A stretch of DNA of 64,000 nt from Kitasatospora acidiphila (GCF_006636205.1 NZ_VIGB01000003.1:310001-374000), one strand, 5' to 3'; shown: positions 52,805 to 62,139, numbered from the stretch's first letter. Program-made: numbers and translations. Notes: generated by a model from the letters alone, not told the origin.

Positions 52805-53704
52805 GTGGCGGTCTTTCTGCTGGCGGTCGGCGCTGCCTGCTGCCTCGGCCTCGGCTTTGTTCTGCAACAGCACGCGGCGCAACTCGCCCCGCGCTCCGAC
52901 CTGCTGCGCTGGCGGCTGCTGCTCGACCTGTGCCGGATCCCCGAGTGGCTGCTCGGCATCGGCATCATGATCATCGGCCTGGTGCTCAGCGCACTGGCAC
53001 TGGGCGCGGGCGAGGTCTCCCAGGTGGAGCCGGTGCTGACCAGCAACCTGGTCTTCGCGATGGCACTGGCCAGTCGGATCTCCCGGCAGCGGCTGGGCCG
53101 GTCCGGCTGGGGCGGGGTGGTGCTGCTCGGCGTGGGGGTGACCGCCTTCATCCTGGCCGGCGACCCGCGCAGCGGCGGGCGGACGGCCGATGAGCTGCGG
53201 CACTGGCTCGTCGTCGGCATCGTCGCCGGGCTGGCGCTGCTGCTGGTCTCGCTGGCCCGCCGGCTGCCGCTTTTCGAGGAGGCGACCATCCTGGCGCTGG
53301 CGGCCGGGCTGCTGTACGGGCTGCAGGACGCGCTGACCCGGGCCACCGCGAGCATCGCGGACAGCGGCGGGGTGCTCTCCGTCCTGCACCGCTGGCAGCC
53401 GTACGCGGTGGTCGCCCTGGGTGTCTTCGGGCTGCTCCTGGTGCAGAGCGCCTTCGAGGCGGCACCGCTGCGGATATCGCTCCCGGCACTCACCGCCGCC
53501 CAGCCCCTGGCCGGCATCGCCTGCGCGGTGGGCTTCCTGGGTGACCGGCTGCGGGTCACCCCGGGCGCGCTCACCTGGGAGGTGCTGGGGCTGCTGGCGA
53601 TGGTGACCGGCGTGGTGGTGATCGGCCGGCACCCGTCGATGCCGGCGGCCTGCGGGGGCGGGCCGGAACGCAACAACGGCTCCCCGGCGCCACCGAGCGA
53701 GTGA
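52805..53704 (+). CDS. DMT (EamA/NIPA-like) membrane transporter
   Basis: A 299-residue protein with about nine or ten hydrophobic segments and the QQHAAQLAP motif after the first helix that is common in actinobacterial DMT proteins. The two halves each resemble an EamA unit. The C-terminus is polar (GGGPERNNGSPAPPSE). GTG 52805. Substrate unknown. The 249 nt that follow hold the promoter of the pyrimidine-degradation operon. Confidence 0.82.
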   Translation: MAVFLLAVGAACCLGLGFVLQQHAAQLAPRSDLLRWRLLLDLCRIPEWLLGIGIMIIGLVLSALALGAGEVSQVEPVLTSNLVFAMALASRISRQRLGRSGWGGVVLLGVGVTAFILAGDPRSGGRTADELRHWLVVGIVAGLALLLVSLARRLPLFEEATILALAAGLLYGLQDALTRATASIADSGGVLSVLHRWQPYAVVALGVFGLLLVQSAFEAAPLRISLPALTAAQPLAGIACAVGFLGDRLRVTPGALTWEVLGLLAMVTGVVVIGRHPSMPAACGGGPERNNGSPAPPSE

Positions 53705-53953
53705 TCCGCGGCTGACCCATCCGGTCGACCCTCCCGGCACAGCGCACGCAGGACCTCCCGTGCCGACGCGACCGGCGGAGTGTCAGCGGTTCCACCGGGT
53801 TCGAGGCTTCCCCTGACAGACTGTCGGGATTCGATCACCCTCCGCACGGGGAGCAATCAGGGATACCAACCGCCCGCCCCGTCACCCGTTCGCCGGGTTG
53901 ACCGGGAGCCCGCCAGTCGCCTGTGCCTCACCAGCCCTTCAGGAGCGGTTCCC

Positions 53954-54844
53954 ATGTCGCAGTCGCCGTCACAGTCACCGTCGCAAGTACCGCAGCCCGC
54001 CCCCACCCAGATCGTCCGCGCCGCGCTGGTCCAGGCCCGCTGGCCCGGCGACCAGGCCTCGATGCTCGACCTCCACGAGCGGTACGCCCGCGAAGCGGCG
54101 GCGCAGGGGGCGCAGATCATCGGGTTCCAGGAGGTCTTCAACTCGCCGTACTTCTGCCAGGTGCAGGAGCCGGAGCACTACCGCTGGGCCGAGCCGGTGC
54201 CGGACGGCCCGACCGTCACCCGGATGTCCGCGCTGGCGGCCGAACTGGGCCTGGTGATGGTGGTGCCGGTCTACGAGGTGGAGCAGCCCGGCATCTACTA
54301 CAACACCGCCGCCGTGATCGACGCCGACGGCCGCTTCCTCGGCAAGTACCGCAAGCACCACATCCCGCAGCTCAAGGGGTTCTGGGAGAAGTACTACTTC
54401 AAGCCCGGCAACCTCGGCTGGCCGGTGTTCGACACCGCCGTCGGCAGGGTGGGCGTCTACATCTGCTACGACCGGCACTTCCCGGAGGGCTGGCGGGCGC
54501 TCGGCCTGGCGGGCGCCCAGATCGTCTACAACCCGTCCGCGACCAGCCGCAGCCTGTCCTCCTACCTCTGGCAGCTGGAGCAGCCGGCCGCCGCCGTCGC
54601 CAACGCGTACTTCATCGCGGCCATCAACCGGGTCGGCACCGAGGAGTACGGTGACAACGACTTCTACGGCACCTCGTACTTCGTCGACCCGCGCGGCCAG
54701 TTGGTCGGTGAGGCGGCCTCCGACAAGGAGGAGGAGCTGCTGGTGCGTGACCTCGACCTGAGTGCGATCGAGCAGGTCCGGCAGCAGTGGGCGTTCTACC
54801 GCGACCGGCGCCCGGAGGCGTACGGACCGCTGACCGAGGCCTGA
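53954..54844 (+). CDS. nitrilase-superfamily amidohydrolase, probable beta-ureidopropionase
   Basis: A 296-residue carbon-nitrogen hydrolase with the full triad: FQEVFNSPYFC (E60), KYRKHHIPQ (K134) and YICYDRHFPEGW (C171). The RHFPEGWRALG and NPSATSRSLSSYLW segments are typical of N-carbamoyl-beta-alanine amidohydrolases, and the gene sits beside dihydropyrimidinase and an aminotransferase. It should release CO2 and NH3 from N-carbamoyl-beta-alanine. ATG 53954 has AGGAG upstream; the open frame before it is non-coding. Confidence 0.9.
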   Translation: MSQSPSQSPSQVPQPAPTQIVRAALVQARWPGDQASMLDLHERYAREAAAQGAQIIGFQEVFNSPYFCQVQEPEHYRWAEPVPDGPTVTRMSALAAELGLVMVVPVYEVEQPGIYYNTAAVIDADGRFLGKYRKHHIPQLKGFWEKYYFKPGNLGWPVFDTAVGRVGVYICYDRHFPEGWRALGLAGAQIVYNPSATSRSLSSYLWQLEQPAAAVANAYFIAAINRVGTEEYGDNDFYGTSYFVDPRGQLVGEAASDKEEELLVRDLDLSAIEQVRQQWAFYRDRRPEAYGPLTEA

Positions 54845-54855
54845 GGGGGCGGCAG

Positions 54856-56142
54856 ATGACGGACAGTCAGCGAACCGGAAGCACTGCCGCGCTGCGCAAA
54901 CGCCACCGCGCCGTCCTGCCCGCCTGGTTGGCGACGTACTACCGGGAGCCGATCGAGCTGACCCACGGCGAGGGCCGCCACGTCTGGGACGCCGAGGGCA
55001 ACCGCTACCTGGACTTCTTCGGCGGCATCCTCACCACCATGACCGCGCACGCGCTGCCCGAGGTCACCGAGGCGGTCGCCGCTCAGGCCGGCCGGATCCT
55101 GCACACGTCCACGCTCTACCTCTCCTCCCCCATGGTGGAGTTGGCCGAGCGGATCGCGGAGCTCTCCGGGATCCCGGACGCCAAGGTGTTCTTCACGACC
55201 TCCGGCACCGAGGCCAATGACGCGGCGCTGCTGCTGGCCACCGCCTACCGGCGCTCCAACCAGGTGCTGGCGCTGCGCAACAGCTACCACGGCCGCTCCT
55301 TCTCCACCGTCGGCATCACCGGCAACACCTCCTGGTCGCCGACCAGCCTCTCCCCGCTGCAGACCCTCTACGTGCACGGCGGGGTGCGCGACAGCGGGCC
55401 CTACGCCCGGTTCTCCGACGCCGAGTTCATCGCCGCCTGCGTCGAGGACCTGGAGGACATGCTCGGTCAGGCGGAGGGCACGGTGGCCGCGCTGATCGCC
55501 GAGCCGATCCAGGGAGTCGGCGGCTTCACCCACGGTCCGGACGGGTTGTTGGCGGCCTTCAAGGAGGTGCTGGACCGGCACGGCATCCTGTGGATCAGCG
55601 ACGAGGTGCAGACCGGCTGGGGCCGCACCGGCGACCACTTCTGGGGCTGGCAGGCGCACGGGCAGTCCGGCCCGCCGGACGTCCTCACCTTCGCCAAGGG
55701 CATCGCCAACGGCATGTCGATGGGCGGCGTGGTGGCCCGGGCCGAGGTGATGGACTGCCTGGACGCCAACTCCATCTCCACCTTCGGCGGCAGCCCGATC
55801 ACCTGCGCGGCCGCGCTCGCCAACCTGCGCCATCTGCTCGCCCACGACCTGCAGGCGAACGCCCGGCGCACCGGGGCGCTGCTGCGCTCGGCGCTGGAGG
55901 CGGCCGAGTTGCCGGTGGTGCGGGAGGTGCGCGGGCGCGGCCTGATGATCGGCGTCGCGCTGCGGGACGCCGCCGCGGCCACCGCAACCCTGGAGCACGC
56001 CCGCGAGTTGGGGCTGCTGCTCGGCAAGGGCGGCCGGTCCGGTGACACGCTGCGGATCGCGCCGCCGTTGAGCCTGACCGACGCGGAGGCCCGCGAGGGC
56101 GCCGACCTACTGATCGAGGCACTGCGGAGGGCAGGAGCATGA
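54856..56142 (+). CDS. class III aminotransferase (beta-alanine/omega-amino acid type)
   Basis: A 428-residue PLP enzyme with FFTTSGTEANDAALLLA, SYHGRSFSTVGITGN, ISDEVQTGWGRTG and the PLP lysine in TFAKGIANGMSMG. It probably transfers the amino group of beta-alanine to pyruvate or glyoxylate, the step after the amidohydrolase. It starts 11 nt after the amidohydrolase stop and overlaps the next gene by 4 bp. Confidence 0.9.
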   Translation: MTDSQRTGSTAALRKRHRAVLPAWLATYYREPIELTHGEGRHVWDAEGNRYLDFFGGILTTMTAHALPEVTEAVAAQAGRILHTSTLYLSSPMVELAERIAELSGIPDAKVFFTTSGTEANDAALLLATAYRRSNQVLALRNSYHGRSFSTVGITGNTSWSPTSLSPLQTLYVHGGVRDSGPYARFSDAEFIAACVEDLEDMLGQAEGTVAALIAEPIQGVGGFTHGPDGLLAAFKEVLDRHGILWISDEVQTGWGRTGDHFWGWQAHGQSGPPDVLTFAKGIANGMSMGGVVARAEVMDCLDANSISTFGGSPITCAAALANLRHLLAHDLQANARRTGALLRSALEAAELPVVREVRGRGLMIGVALRDAAAATATLEHARELGLLLGKGGRSGDTLRIAPPLSLTDAEAREGADLLIEALRRAGA

Positions 56143-57539
56143 GCCGGGTCCACATCACCAACGGGTTGGTCATCACGGCCGCCGACGAGTTGCGGGCCGA
56201 TGTGCTGATCGAGGATCAGACGGTCGTCGCCCTCGCCGCCACCGGCAGCGCCGCGGCGTCCGGTTGGCAGGCCGACACCGTCATCGACGCGACCGGCCGC
56301 TACGTCATTCCGGGCGGCGTGGACGCGCACACCCACATGGAGCTGCCGTTCGGCGGCACCCAAGCTTCGGACACCTTCGAGACCGGCACCCGGGCCGCCG
56401 CCTGGGGCGGCACCACCACCATCGTGGACTTCGCGGTGCAGCCCATGGGCGGCTCGCTGCGGGCCGGCCTGGATGCCTGGCACGCCAAGGCCGAGGGCAA
56501 CTGCGCCATCGACTACGCCTTCCACACCATCGTCTCGGACGTCAACGACGCGGTGCTCAAGGAGATGGACCAGCTCACCGACTCCGGCGAGGCCACCTCC
56601 TTCAAGCTGTTCATGGCCTACCCCGGCGTCTTCTACAGCGACGACGGGCAGATCCTGCGGGCCATGCAGCGGGCCGCCCAGAGCGGTTCGCTGATCATGA
56701 TGCACGCCGAGAACGGCATCGCCATCGACGTCCTGGTGGCGCAGGCGCTGGCCGCCGGGCGCACGGATCCGCTGCACCACGGCGAGGTGCGGCGGGAGTT
56801 GCTGGAGGCCGAGGCCACCCACCGGGCGATCAAGCTGGCCCAGGTGGCCGGTTCGCCGCTCTACGTGGTGCACGTCTCGGCGGCCTCGGCGGCCGCCGAA
56901 CTGGCCGCCGCCCGCGACCAGGGCCTGCCCGTCTTCGGCGAGACCTGCCCGCAGTACCTCTTCCTCTCCGTCGACAACTTGGCCGAGCCCGACTTCGCGG
57001 GCGCCAAGTACGTCTGCTCAACCCCGCTGCGACCCCGCGAGCACCAGGCGGAGCTGTGGAAGCGGCTGCGGACCGACGACCTCCAAGTGGTCTCGACCGA
57101 CCACTGCCCGTTCTGCTTCGTCGGGCAGAAGGAGCTCGGGCGGGACGACTTCTCCAAGATCCCCAACGGGCTTCCCGGGGTGGAGAACCGGATGGACCTG
57201 CTGCACCAGGCGGTGGTGGACGGCCGGATCTCCCGGCGCCGCTGGATCGAGATCGCCTGTGCCGCGCCCGCCCGGATGTTCGGCCTCTACCCGCGCAAGG
57301 GCACCATCGCCCCGGGGGCCGACGCCGACGTGGTGATCTACGACCCCGGGGCCGAGCAGACGATCTCCGCCGCCACCCACCACATGAACGTGGACTACTC
57401 GGCGTACGAGGGGCAGCGGATCCGGGGCGCGGTGCGCACCGTGCTCTCCCGGGGGACCGTGGTGCTGGACGACGGCCGGTGGCTCGGGCGCGCCGGGCAC
57501 GGACGGTTCCTGCGCCGCGGCACCTGCCAGTACCTCTGA
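56139..57539 (+). CDS. hydA: dihydropyrimidinase
   Basis: A 466-residue cyclic amidohydrolase: metal ligands GGVDAHTHMELPFGG (H64, H66), the carboxylated Lys in TSFKLFMAYPG (K156), MMHAENG, LYVVHVSA and VVSTDHCPF. It opens dihydrouracil or dihydrothymine to the N-carbamoyl beta-amino acid used by the amidohydrolase. It is coupled to the aminotransferase by an ATGA overlap. Confidence 0.95.
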   Translation: MSRVHITNGLVITAADELRADVLIEDQTVVALAATGSAAASGWQADTVIDATGRYVIPGGVDAHTHMELPFGGTQASDTFETGTRAAAWGGTTTIVDFAVQPMGGSLRAGLDAWHAKAEGNCAIDYAFHTIVSDVNDAVLKEMDQLTDSGEATSFKLFMAYPGVFYSDDGQILRAMQRAAQSGSLIMMHAENGIAIDVLVAQALAAGRTDPLHHGEVRRELLEAEATHRAIKLAQVAGSPLYVVHVSAASAAAELAAARDQGLPVFGETCPQYLFLSVDNLAEPDFAGAKYVCSTPLRPREHQAELWKRLRTDDLQVVSTDHCPFCFVGQKELGRDDFSKIPNGLPGVENRMDLLHQAVVDGRISRRRWIEIACAAPARMFGLYPRKGTIAPGADADVVIYDPGAEQTISAATHHMNVDYSAYEGQRIRGAVRTVLSRGTVVLDDGRWLGRAGHGRFLRRGTCQYL

Positions 57540-57598
57540 CCCTCTCTGTTCGCTCTGACCCTTCGCTCTGACTCTCTCTCAGGAACGGTGGTTGGCCG

Positions 57599-58609
57599 AT
57601 GGACATCGGGCTCGTGCTCCAGACCGATCCGCCCGCACGGCTGGTGGTGGAGCGGATGCGCCGCGCCGAGGCGGCCGGCTTCAGCCACGGCTGGACCTTC
57701 GACTCCGCCGTGCTGTGGCAGGAACCCTTTGTGATCTACAGTCAGATCCTGGCGCAGACCGAGCGGTTGACGGTCGGCCCGATGGTCACCAACCCGTCCA
57801 CCCGCAGCTGGGAGGTGACCGCCTCGACGTTCGCCACCCTGAACGACATGTTCGGCAACCGCACGGTCTGCGGGATCGGCCGCGGCGACTCCGCGATGCG
57901 GGTGGCCGGGCGGCAGCCCGCCACCCTGGCCCGGCTGAGCGAGGCGATGCGGGTGATCAAGGGGCTCGCCGAGGGACGCAGCGTCGAGCTGGACGGCACC
58001 GAGCTCCAGCTGCCGTGGGTGCGGGACGGCCGGCTGCCGGTCTGGATGGCCGCGTACGGCCCGAAGGCGCTGGCGCTCGCCGGGCATCAGGCGGACGGCT
58101 ACATTCTGCAGCTGGCCGACCCGTTCCTCACCGAGTACATGATCAAGGCGGTCCGCCGGGCCGCCGCCGAGGCCGGCCGGGACCCGGCCTCGGTCACCAT
58201 CTGCGTGGCGGCACCCGCCTACGTCACCGCCGACGACTCCCCCGCCGCGCTCGCGCACGCGCGGGAGCAGTGCCGGTGGTTCGGCGGCATGGTCGGCAAC
58301 CACGTGGCCGACCTGGTCCGGCACTACGGTGAGCACTCCGAGCTGGTGCCGGAAGCGCTGACCGACTACATCAAGGGCCGCCAGGGGTACGACTACGCGC
58401 ACCACGGGCGGGCCGGCAACCCCGACACCGCCTTCGTGCCCGATGAGATCGTGGACCGGTTCTGCCTGCTCGGCCCGGTCGACGCGCAGTTGGCCAGGTT
58501 GGCGCGGCTGCGCGAGCTGGGCGTGGACCAGTTCGCGGTCTATGCGATGCACGACGCGATCGAGCCGACCATCGACGCGTACGGCAGCGAGATCATCCCG
58601 CGGCTCTGA
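57599..58609 (+). CDS. LLM-class (F420-dependent type, TIGR03842-like) oxidoreductase
   Basis: A 336-residue TIM-barrel protein of the luciferase-like monooxygenase/F420 oxidoreductase family: MDIGLVLQTDPPARLVVERM, GFSHGWTFDSAVLWQEPFV, FGNRTVCGIGRGDSAMRV and PVWMAAYGPKALALAG. This subgroup is repeatedly found beside dihydropyrimidinase in actinobacteria. No dihydropyrimidine dehydrogenase gene is in the cluster, so this enzyme is a candidate for the missing redox step. ATG 57599; the 59-nt gap contains CT-rich imperfect repeats. Confidence 0.85.
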   Translation: MDIGLVLQTDPPARLVVERMRRAEAAGFSHGWTFDSAVLWQEPFVIYSQILAQTERLTVGPMVTNPSTRSWEVTASTFATLNDMFGNRTVCGIGRGDSAMRVAGRQPATLARLSEAMRVIKGLAEGRSVELDGTELQLPWVRDGRLPVWMAAYGPKALALAGHQADGYILQLADPFLTEYMIKAVRRAAAEAGRDPASVTICVAAPAYVTADDSPAALAHAREQCRWFGGMVGNHVADLVRHYGEHSELVPEALTDYIKGRQGYDYAHHGRAGNPDTAFVPDEIVDRFCLLGPVDAQLARLARLRELGVDQFAVYAMHDAIEPTIDAYGSEIIPRL

Positions 58610-58812
58610 GCCGGTCGCGGGGGCGTGGGCGTGGCCCTGGGCCGGCCTCTGGGGCGTGAGCGCGGCCCTGGGGCGGCTTCCGGGGCGTGAGCGCGGCCGT
58701 GCCCCAGCCGCGGTGGCGTGTGCGGAGCCCTGGGCCGGCCGCCGGAGGGTGAGCGTGGCTCGTCGGCGTTGACGGGGCGTCGCCTTCGCCCGGGTCGCTC
58801 GTTGGACCATCC

Positions 58813-59334
58813 ATGGACCATCGAAACACCGCAGCCGCGCTGGCCGGTCTCGCCCTCTCGGCGGCGGTCACGGTCACCGGTTGTGCTGTCGAGCGCCCGG
58901 GCCCCCTGGTCAACATGGGCAGTTCCTCGCCCAGCCCGTCGCCCGGTTCGTCGGTGCCGAGTCCCCGGGCCCAGGTTGAGCACAGCGCGATCGCGCTGCC
59001 GCCGAGCCCCGCGCCGGGCGGTTCCGGCCCGAGCGGTTCCAGCCCTGGCGGTTCCGTCCCGGCCGGCGCTGACCCGGCCGGGCCGCAGGTGCCGGCGCCG
59101 GCCGGTCCGTCGGCCTCGGCTTTGACGGCCCCGCACCCGCACGCGCGCTCGCCGCAGTCCGGTGGCGCTGCCAGGCCCGAGCCGTCCCCCGGCCCGCACC
59201 CCCCGGCGCAGCCGGAGTCGCACCCGGCCCCGACCGCCGGTGGGACCGGGATGTGCGCACTGGGCGAGCAGTACGGCCAGTTGACGCCCAACTCGGATCA
59301 GGCGCAGCTGTGCCGCGGCATCTACGGCGGCTGA
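58813..59334 (+). CDS. Pro/Ser-rich lipoprotein
   Basis: A 173-residue protein. A signal helix ([17 protein letters not shown]) ends in a lipobox. A long Pro/Ser/Gly/Ala-rich, probably disordered region follows, then a short conserved-looking tail ([20 protein letters not shown] with C-x-G near the end). The tail resembles small domains found at the ends of streptomycete surface proteins. Function unknown. Confidence 0.7.
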   Translation: MDHRNTAAALAGLALSAAVTVTGCAVERPGPLVNMGSSSPSPSPGSSVPSPRAQVEHSAIALPPSPAPGGSGPSGSSPGGSVPAGADPAGPQVPAPAGPSASALTAPHPHARSPQSGGAARPEPSPGPHPPAQPESHPAPTAGGTGMCALGEQYGQLTPNSDQAQLCRGIYGG

Positions 59335-59452
59335 CGGCGGTACCACTGCCGCGTGGTGTCCAGGTCGGCTGACGGACCATCGGATATGGCAGCATGCGGA
59401 GCATCCGGCCATGAGTCGGCTGAGCCGAGAGTCAGTTGAGGAGAGCGCCCGC

Positions 59453-59746
59453 ATGATCGCCGCATTCAGTGTCACCCCGCTCGGGGCCGGTGAGGATGTC
59501 GCCGAAGCCGTCGCGGCGGCCGTCAAGGTGGTCCGCGCCAGTGGGCTGCCCAACCAGACCGACGCCATGTTCACCTCGATCGAGGGGGATTGGGACGAGG
59601 TGATGGCCGTGATCAAAGCGGCCGTCGAGGCGGTCAAGCCGTTCGCCAACCGGGTGAGTACAGTGATCAAGATCGACGACCGGGCCGGGGTGACCGACGG
59701 CCTGACGCGCAAGATGGAGTCGCTGGAGCGACACCTCGCAAGCTGA
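59453..59746 (+). CDS. thiamine-binding MTH1187/YkoF-like protein
   Basis: A 97-residue protein: [40 protein letters not shown] and [13 protein letters not shown]. These are the strand-helix-strand elements of the ferredoxin-like MTH1187 family that binds thiamine or a related small molecule. ATG 59453 follows GAGGAG; the longer frame from 59411 is less likely. Confidence 0.8.
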   Translation: MIAAFSVTPLGAGEDVAEAVAAAVKVVRASGLPNQTDAMFTSIEGDWDEVMAVIKAAVEAVKPFANRVSTVIKIDDRAGVTDGLTRKMESLERHLAS

Positions 59747-59854
59747 GCGGCTGCCCTCGGGCCCGGGCTCGACCCTGGCCTCGGCCTCGGCCTTGACCTC
59801 GGCCTTGACCTCGGCCGCAGCCCCGGTCGCTGCGGCCACACCGCACACCCCGCC

Positions 59855-59884
59855 CCCCCTGACGACTGACCGATCGTCAGGGGG
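59855..59884. terminator. terminator hairpin after the thiamine-binding gene
   Basis: An 11-bp stem (CCCCCTGACGA and complement) with an 8-nt loop, ending in a G run. Located 109 nt after the stop, behind a low-complexity GGCCTTGACCTC-type repeat tract (about 59,765-59,820). Confidence 0.7.
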
Positions 59885-59891
59885 CTTGCAC

Positions 59892-59932
59892 TACGCGCGT
59901 AAACAAATCGCGAAGGGCACGCTACGCGCGTA
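59892..59932. promoter_or_regulatory. two TACGCGCGTA palindromes 31 bp apart
   Basis: TACGCGCGTA at 59892-59901 and 59923-59932, both followed by A/C-CAA, lie about 110 nt before the secreted HNH-like gene. The three-turn spacing suggests a cooperative repressor or activator site. Confidence 0.5.
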
Positions 59933-60039
59933 ACCAACAATTCACCGGCTACCCCCTTCGAGTACTACCATCACACTGCTGTCATGGACGCATCGCACCC
60001 GGCGACCCCAAGAACCGGGTCAACTCCTCTGGAGCTTCG

Positions 60040-60597
60040 ATGCGTTCACTCCACCGACGGTTCGCGACCGGCGGTACCGCCCTGGCTGTCACGCTCGCCA
60101 GCGGCGCCCTCGTGCTCGCCCCCACCGCGCACGCCGCCGTTCGCCCCCACGCCACGGCTGCCCTCTGCTCGCAGGCCTACCTGCCGCTGCCGGACCCCAA
60201 CTGCACGCCCGGGGTGCTCAACCCGGACGTCACCCAGGACACCATAGATTCGACGATATGCGTCTCCGGCTGGACCGCCACCATTCGGCCGTCGACCAGC
60301 TACACCAACCGCCTCAAGGCCCAGGGGATCAGCGACTACGGCTACACCGACACCAACATGTCGGACTACGAGGAGGACCACTTCATACCGCTGGAGCTGG
60401 GCGGCTCCCCGACCGACCCGCAGAACCTCTGGCCCGAGCCGCACTACTCGACCGGCAGCGGCGGCACCTCGTACACCAAGGACGCCGTGGAGAACAAGCT
60501 GAAGAAGGCGGTCTGCTCGGGCACGGTCGCGCTGACCGACGCGCAGAACGCGATCGCCACGGACTGGACGACGGCCCTGTCCTCGCTGGGACTGTGA
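60040..60597 (+). CDS. secreted HNH-type nuclease-like protein
   Basis: The 185-residue protein has an Ala-rich signal peptide ending at about residue 33 (APTAHAA). The mature part contains YEEDHFIPLELGGSPTDPQN followed by LWPEP. D-H-x-x-P-L-x-L-G-G-x-x-x-D-x-x-N-L-W-P is the core of an HNH/beta-beta-alpha-metal nuclease, and KD-x-x-EN-K-L and the C-terminal DAQNAIATDW helix match secreted relatives in streptomycetes. It may degrade DNA outside the cell or be a toxin domain. ATG 60040 follows GGAG. Confidence 0.8.
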   Translation: MRSLHRRFATGGTALAVTLASGALVLAPTAHAAVRPHATAALCSQAYLPLPDPNCTPGVLNPDVTQDTIDSTICVSGWTATIRPSTSYTNRLKAQGISDYGYTDTNMSDYEEDHFIPLELGGSPTDPQNLWPEPHYSTGSGGTSYTKDAVENKLKKAVCSGTVALTDAQNAIATDWTTALSSLGL

Positions 60598-60658
60598 ACT
60601 GACGGCTGTGAACCGACGGCTGTGAACTGACGGCTCCGGGCTGACGACTGTGAGCTGA
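60594..60658. repeat. short tandem repeats, about 15 bp
   Basis: Units of the form GTGAACTGACGGCT repeat about four times with decay, beginning inside the last codons of the HNH-like gene. They lie between the stop and the terminator. Confidence 0.6.
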
Positions 60659-60677
60659 CGGAGTGCCCCTGCCCCAG

Positions 60678-60710
60678 GCCGTCCGGCGCGGTGCGCACGC
60701 GCCGGACGGC
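60678..60710. terminator. terminator hairpin, 13-bp stem
   Basis: Perfect stem GCCGTCCGGCGCG and its complement with a 7-nt loop, 80 nt after the HNH-like gene and 21 nt before the next start. Confidence 0.85.
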
Positions 60711-60730
60711 GGCCCGGGACAGAGTGGGGC

Positions 60731-61747
60731 ATGACAGCTGAACGAGTGGCCGGGGCGGCGAGTCGGCGGGTGCTGCTGACGGCGGCGGTCGGTGTGCTCG
60801 CGGGCTGCGGCGGGGGTGGGCACCCGGCGGCGCCCTCGGGGTCCGCGACCGCGTCCGGAGCACCTTCGCACTCGCCGTCCTCGTCGTTCGCGCCTTCGAC
60901 CTCGCCTGCCTCGGGTGGTACCGCGCTGCCCGCGACCTCCCCGTGGCGTCCGGGGCCCGGTGAGCTCCAACCCGACGTCAAGTTGCGGGCCGCGCAGCTG
61001 GTCGAGGCGATCGGCAACTGGCCGCCCGGCGGCTCCGGCGCGGCGGCGGCCCAAGGCCGCGTCGCCGCGCTCGGCGGACTGGACCCGGGCCTGGTCAACC
61101 AGGCCGGCCCGCTCCTGTCAACCGCCGATCAAGCGGCGCTCCAAGTGATCTACGCCCAGTACGGCGGCCTGCTCACCGACTCCGCGAGCGTGCTGGTGGT
61201 CTGCGACCAGTGGACCCCGCAGGGCGCCGGCGGCACCACGGTCGACGTACGCCTCAGCGCCGCCAGCCCGCGCTGGACGGTCACCGCGCTGCACCCCGCC
61301 GCGCCCGGCCCGGCGGCCGCCTCGCTGTCCGCTGCGGCGCAGGCGGTGCTCGGCTCCCCGCACATCGAACTCCCGCCCGCCGCACTCGCCGACGTCCGCA
61401 GCGGCCAGGTGCACGACACCGCACTCCGAGCAATGCTGACGCTGGCTCAGACGTACACCTTGAGCATCAGCGTGGTCCGCTCGGGCCACCCGATCGACGT
61501 GTTCGGCACCACCCGTCCCAGCGACCATCCCCTGGGACGCGCCTTCGACGTCTGGCGCATCAACGGCCTGGCCGTGGTCGACCCCGCCACCCCGCACGAC
61601 CTGGTCGACGGCTTCATGCGCGCCGCCGCCGCGGCCGGCTCCTACAACGTCGGGGGGCCGCGCCAGTTGGCCGGAGGCGCCGCGCCGAACCAGTTCTTCA
61701 CCGACGACACCCACCACGACCATGTGCACGTGGGGTTCAATTCCTAG
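60731..61747 (+). CDS. lipoprotein with M15-like peptidase (hedgehog/DD-peptidase fold) domain
   Basis: A 338-residue protein: signal helix (RRVLLTAAVGVLAGCG) with lipobox, a Ser/Pro linker, a helical middle part (VKLRAAQLVEAIGNWPPGG), and a C-terminal domain with SVVRSGHPIDVFGTTRPSDH, PLGRAFDVW and DDTHHDHVHVGF. The SDHP-x-GRAFD and H-x-H motifs are the zinc site of the M15/VanY-like and related fold. It may trim peptidoglycan or bind zinc without activity. Confidence 0.75.
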   Translation: MTAERVAGAASRRVLLTAAVGVLAGCGGGGHPAAPSGSATASGAPSHSPSSSFAPSTSPASGGTALPATSPWRPGPGELQPDVKLRAAQLVEAIGNWPPGGSGAAAAQGRVAALGGLDPGLVNQAGPLLSTADQAALQVIYAQYGGLLTDSASVLVVCDQWTPQGAGGTTVDVRLSAASPRWTVTALHPAAPGPAAASLSAAAQAVLGSPHIELPPAALADVRSGQVHDTALRAMLTLAQTYTLSISVVRSGHPIDVFGTTRPSDHPLGRAFDVWRINGLAVVDPATPHDLVDGFMRAAAAAGSYNVGGPRQLAGGAAPNQFFTDDTHHDHVHVGFNS

Positions 61748-61776
61748 CCGCACAGCGCAGACTGGCGGCTGCCGCC

Positions 61777-62064
61777 CTACTGGCCGCGGCCGCGGCGGGT
61801 CTTGGCCGGGGGCTCGTCCATGATCTCGGGGTGGGCCATGAAGCTCAGCAGGTGGCCGCAGCCGCGGCAGGCGAGGGCCTCGACATAGGTCTTGCGGGCG
61901 AACATCCTGCCGACCACATGGACCTTGACCATCAGGCCGCCCACCTGGTTGCTGAAGACCACCTGCACCGGCCGCAACTCACCCGCGCAGAGCGGGCAAG
62001 CCACCGGTGCCCGGTAGGTGGAGCCGTCCCCTCGCTCGTAGTCGTCATCCCGCACCACAACCAC
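61777..62064 (-). CDS. small zinc-ribbon protein
   Basis: A 95-residue protein with two C-x-x-C pairs (VACPLCAGEL and ACRGCGHLLS) flanking a beta-strand region (VQVVFSNQVGGLMVKVHVVG). The C-terminus is basic (KTRRGRGQ). Probably a structural or nucleic-acid binding zinc ribbon. GTG 62064. Convergent with the M15-like gene. Confidence 0.7.
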   Translation of the reverse strand: MVVVRDDDYERGDGSTYRAPVACPLCAGELRPVQVVFSNQVGGLMVKVHVVGRMFARKTYVEALACRGCGHLLSFMAHPEIMDEPPAKTRRGRGQ

Positions 62065-62139
62065 CCCCGACGTCGCTGCTGTTCGTTCGTGGTGCAGGTT
62101 AACTCCGGCGAACAGGAGCCGAACAGTCGGGTGCCCGGG

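Noticed and set aside
54796-56873. Long minus-strand frames opposite the aminotransferase and dihydropyrimidinase
   Set aside because: Shadows of two genes with full active-site motifs.
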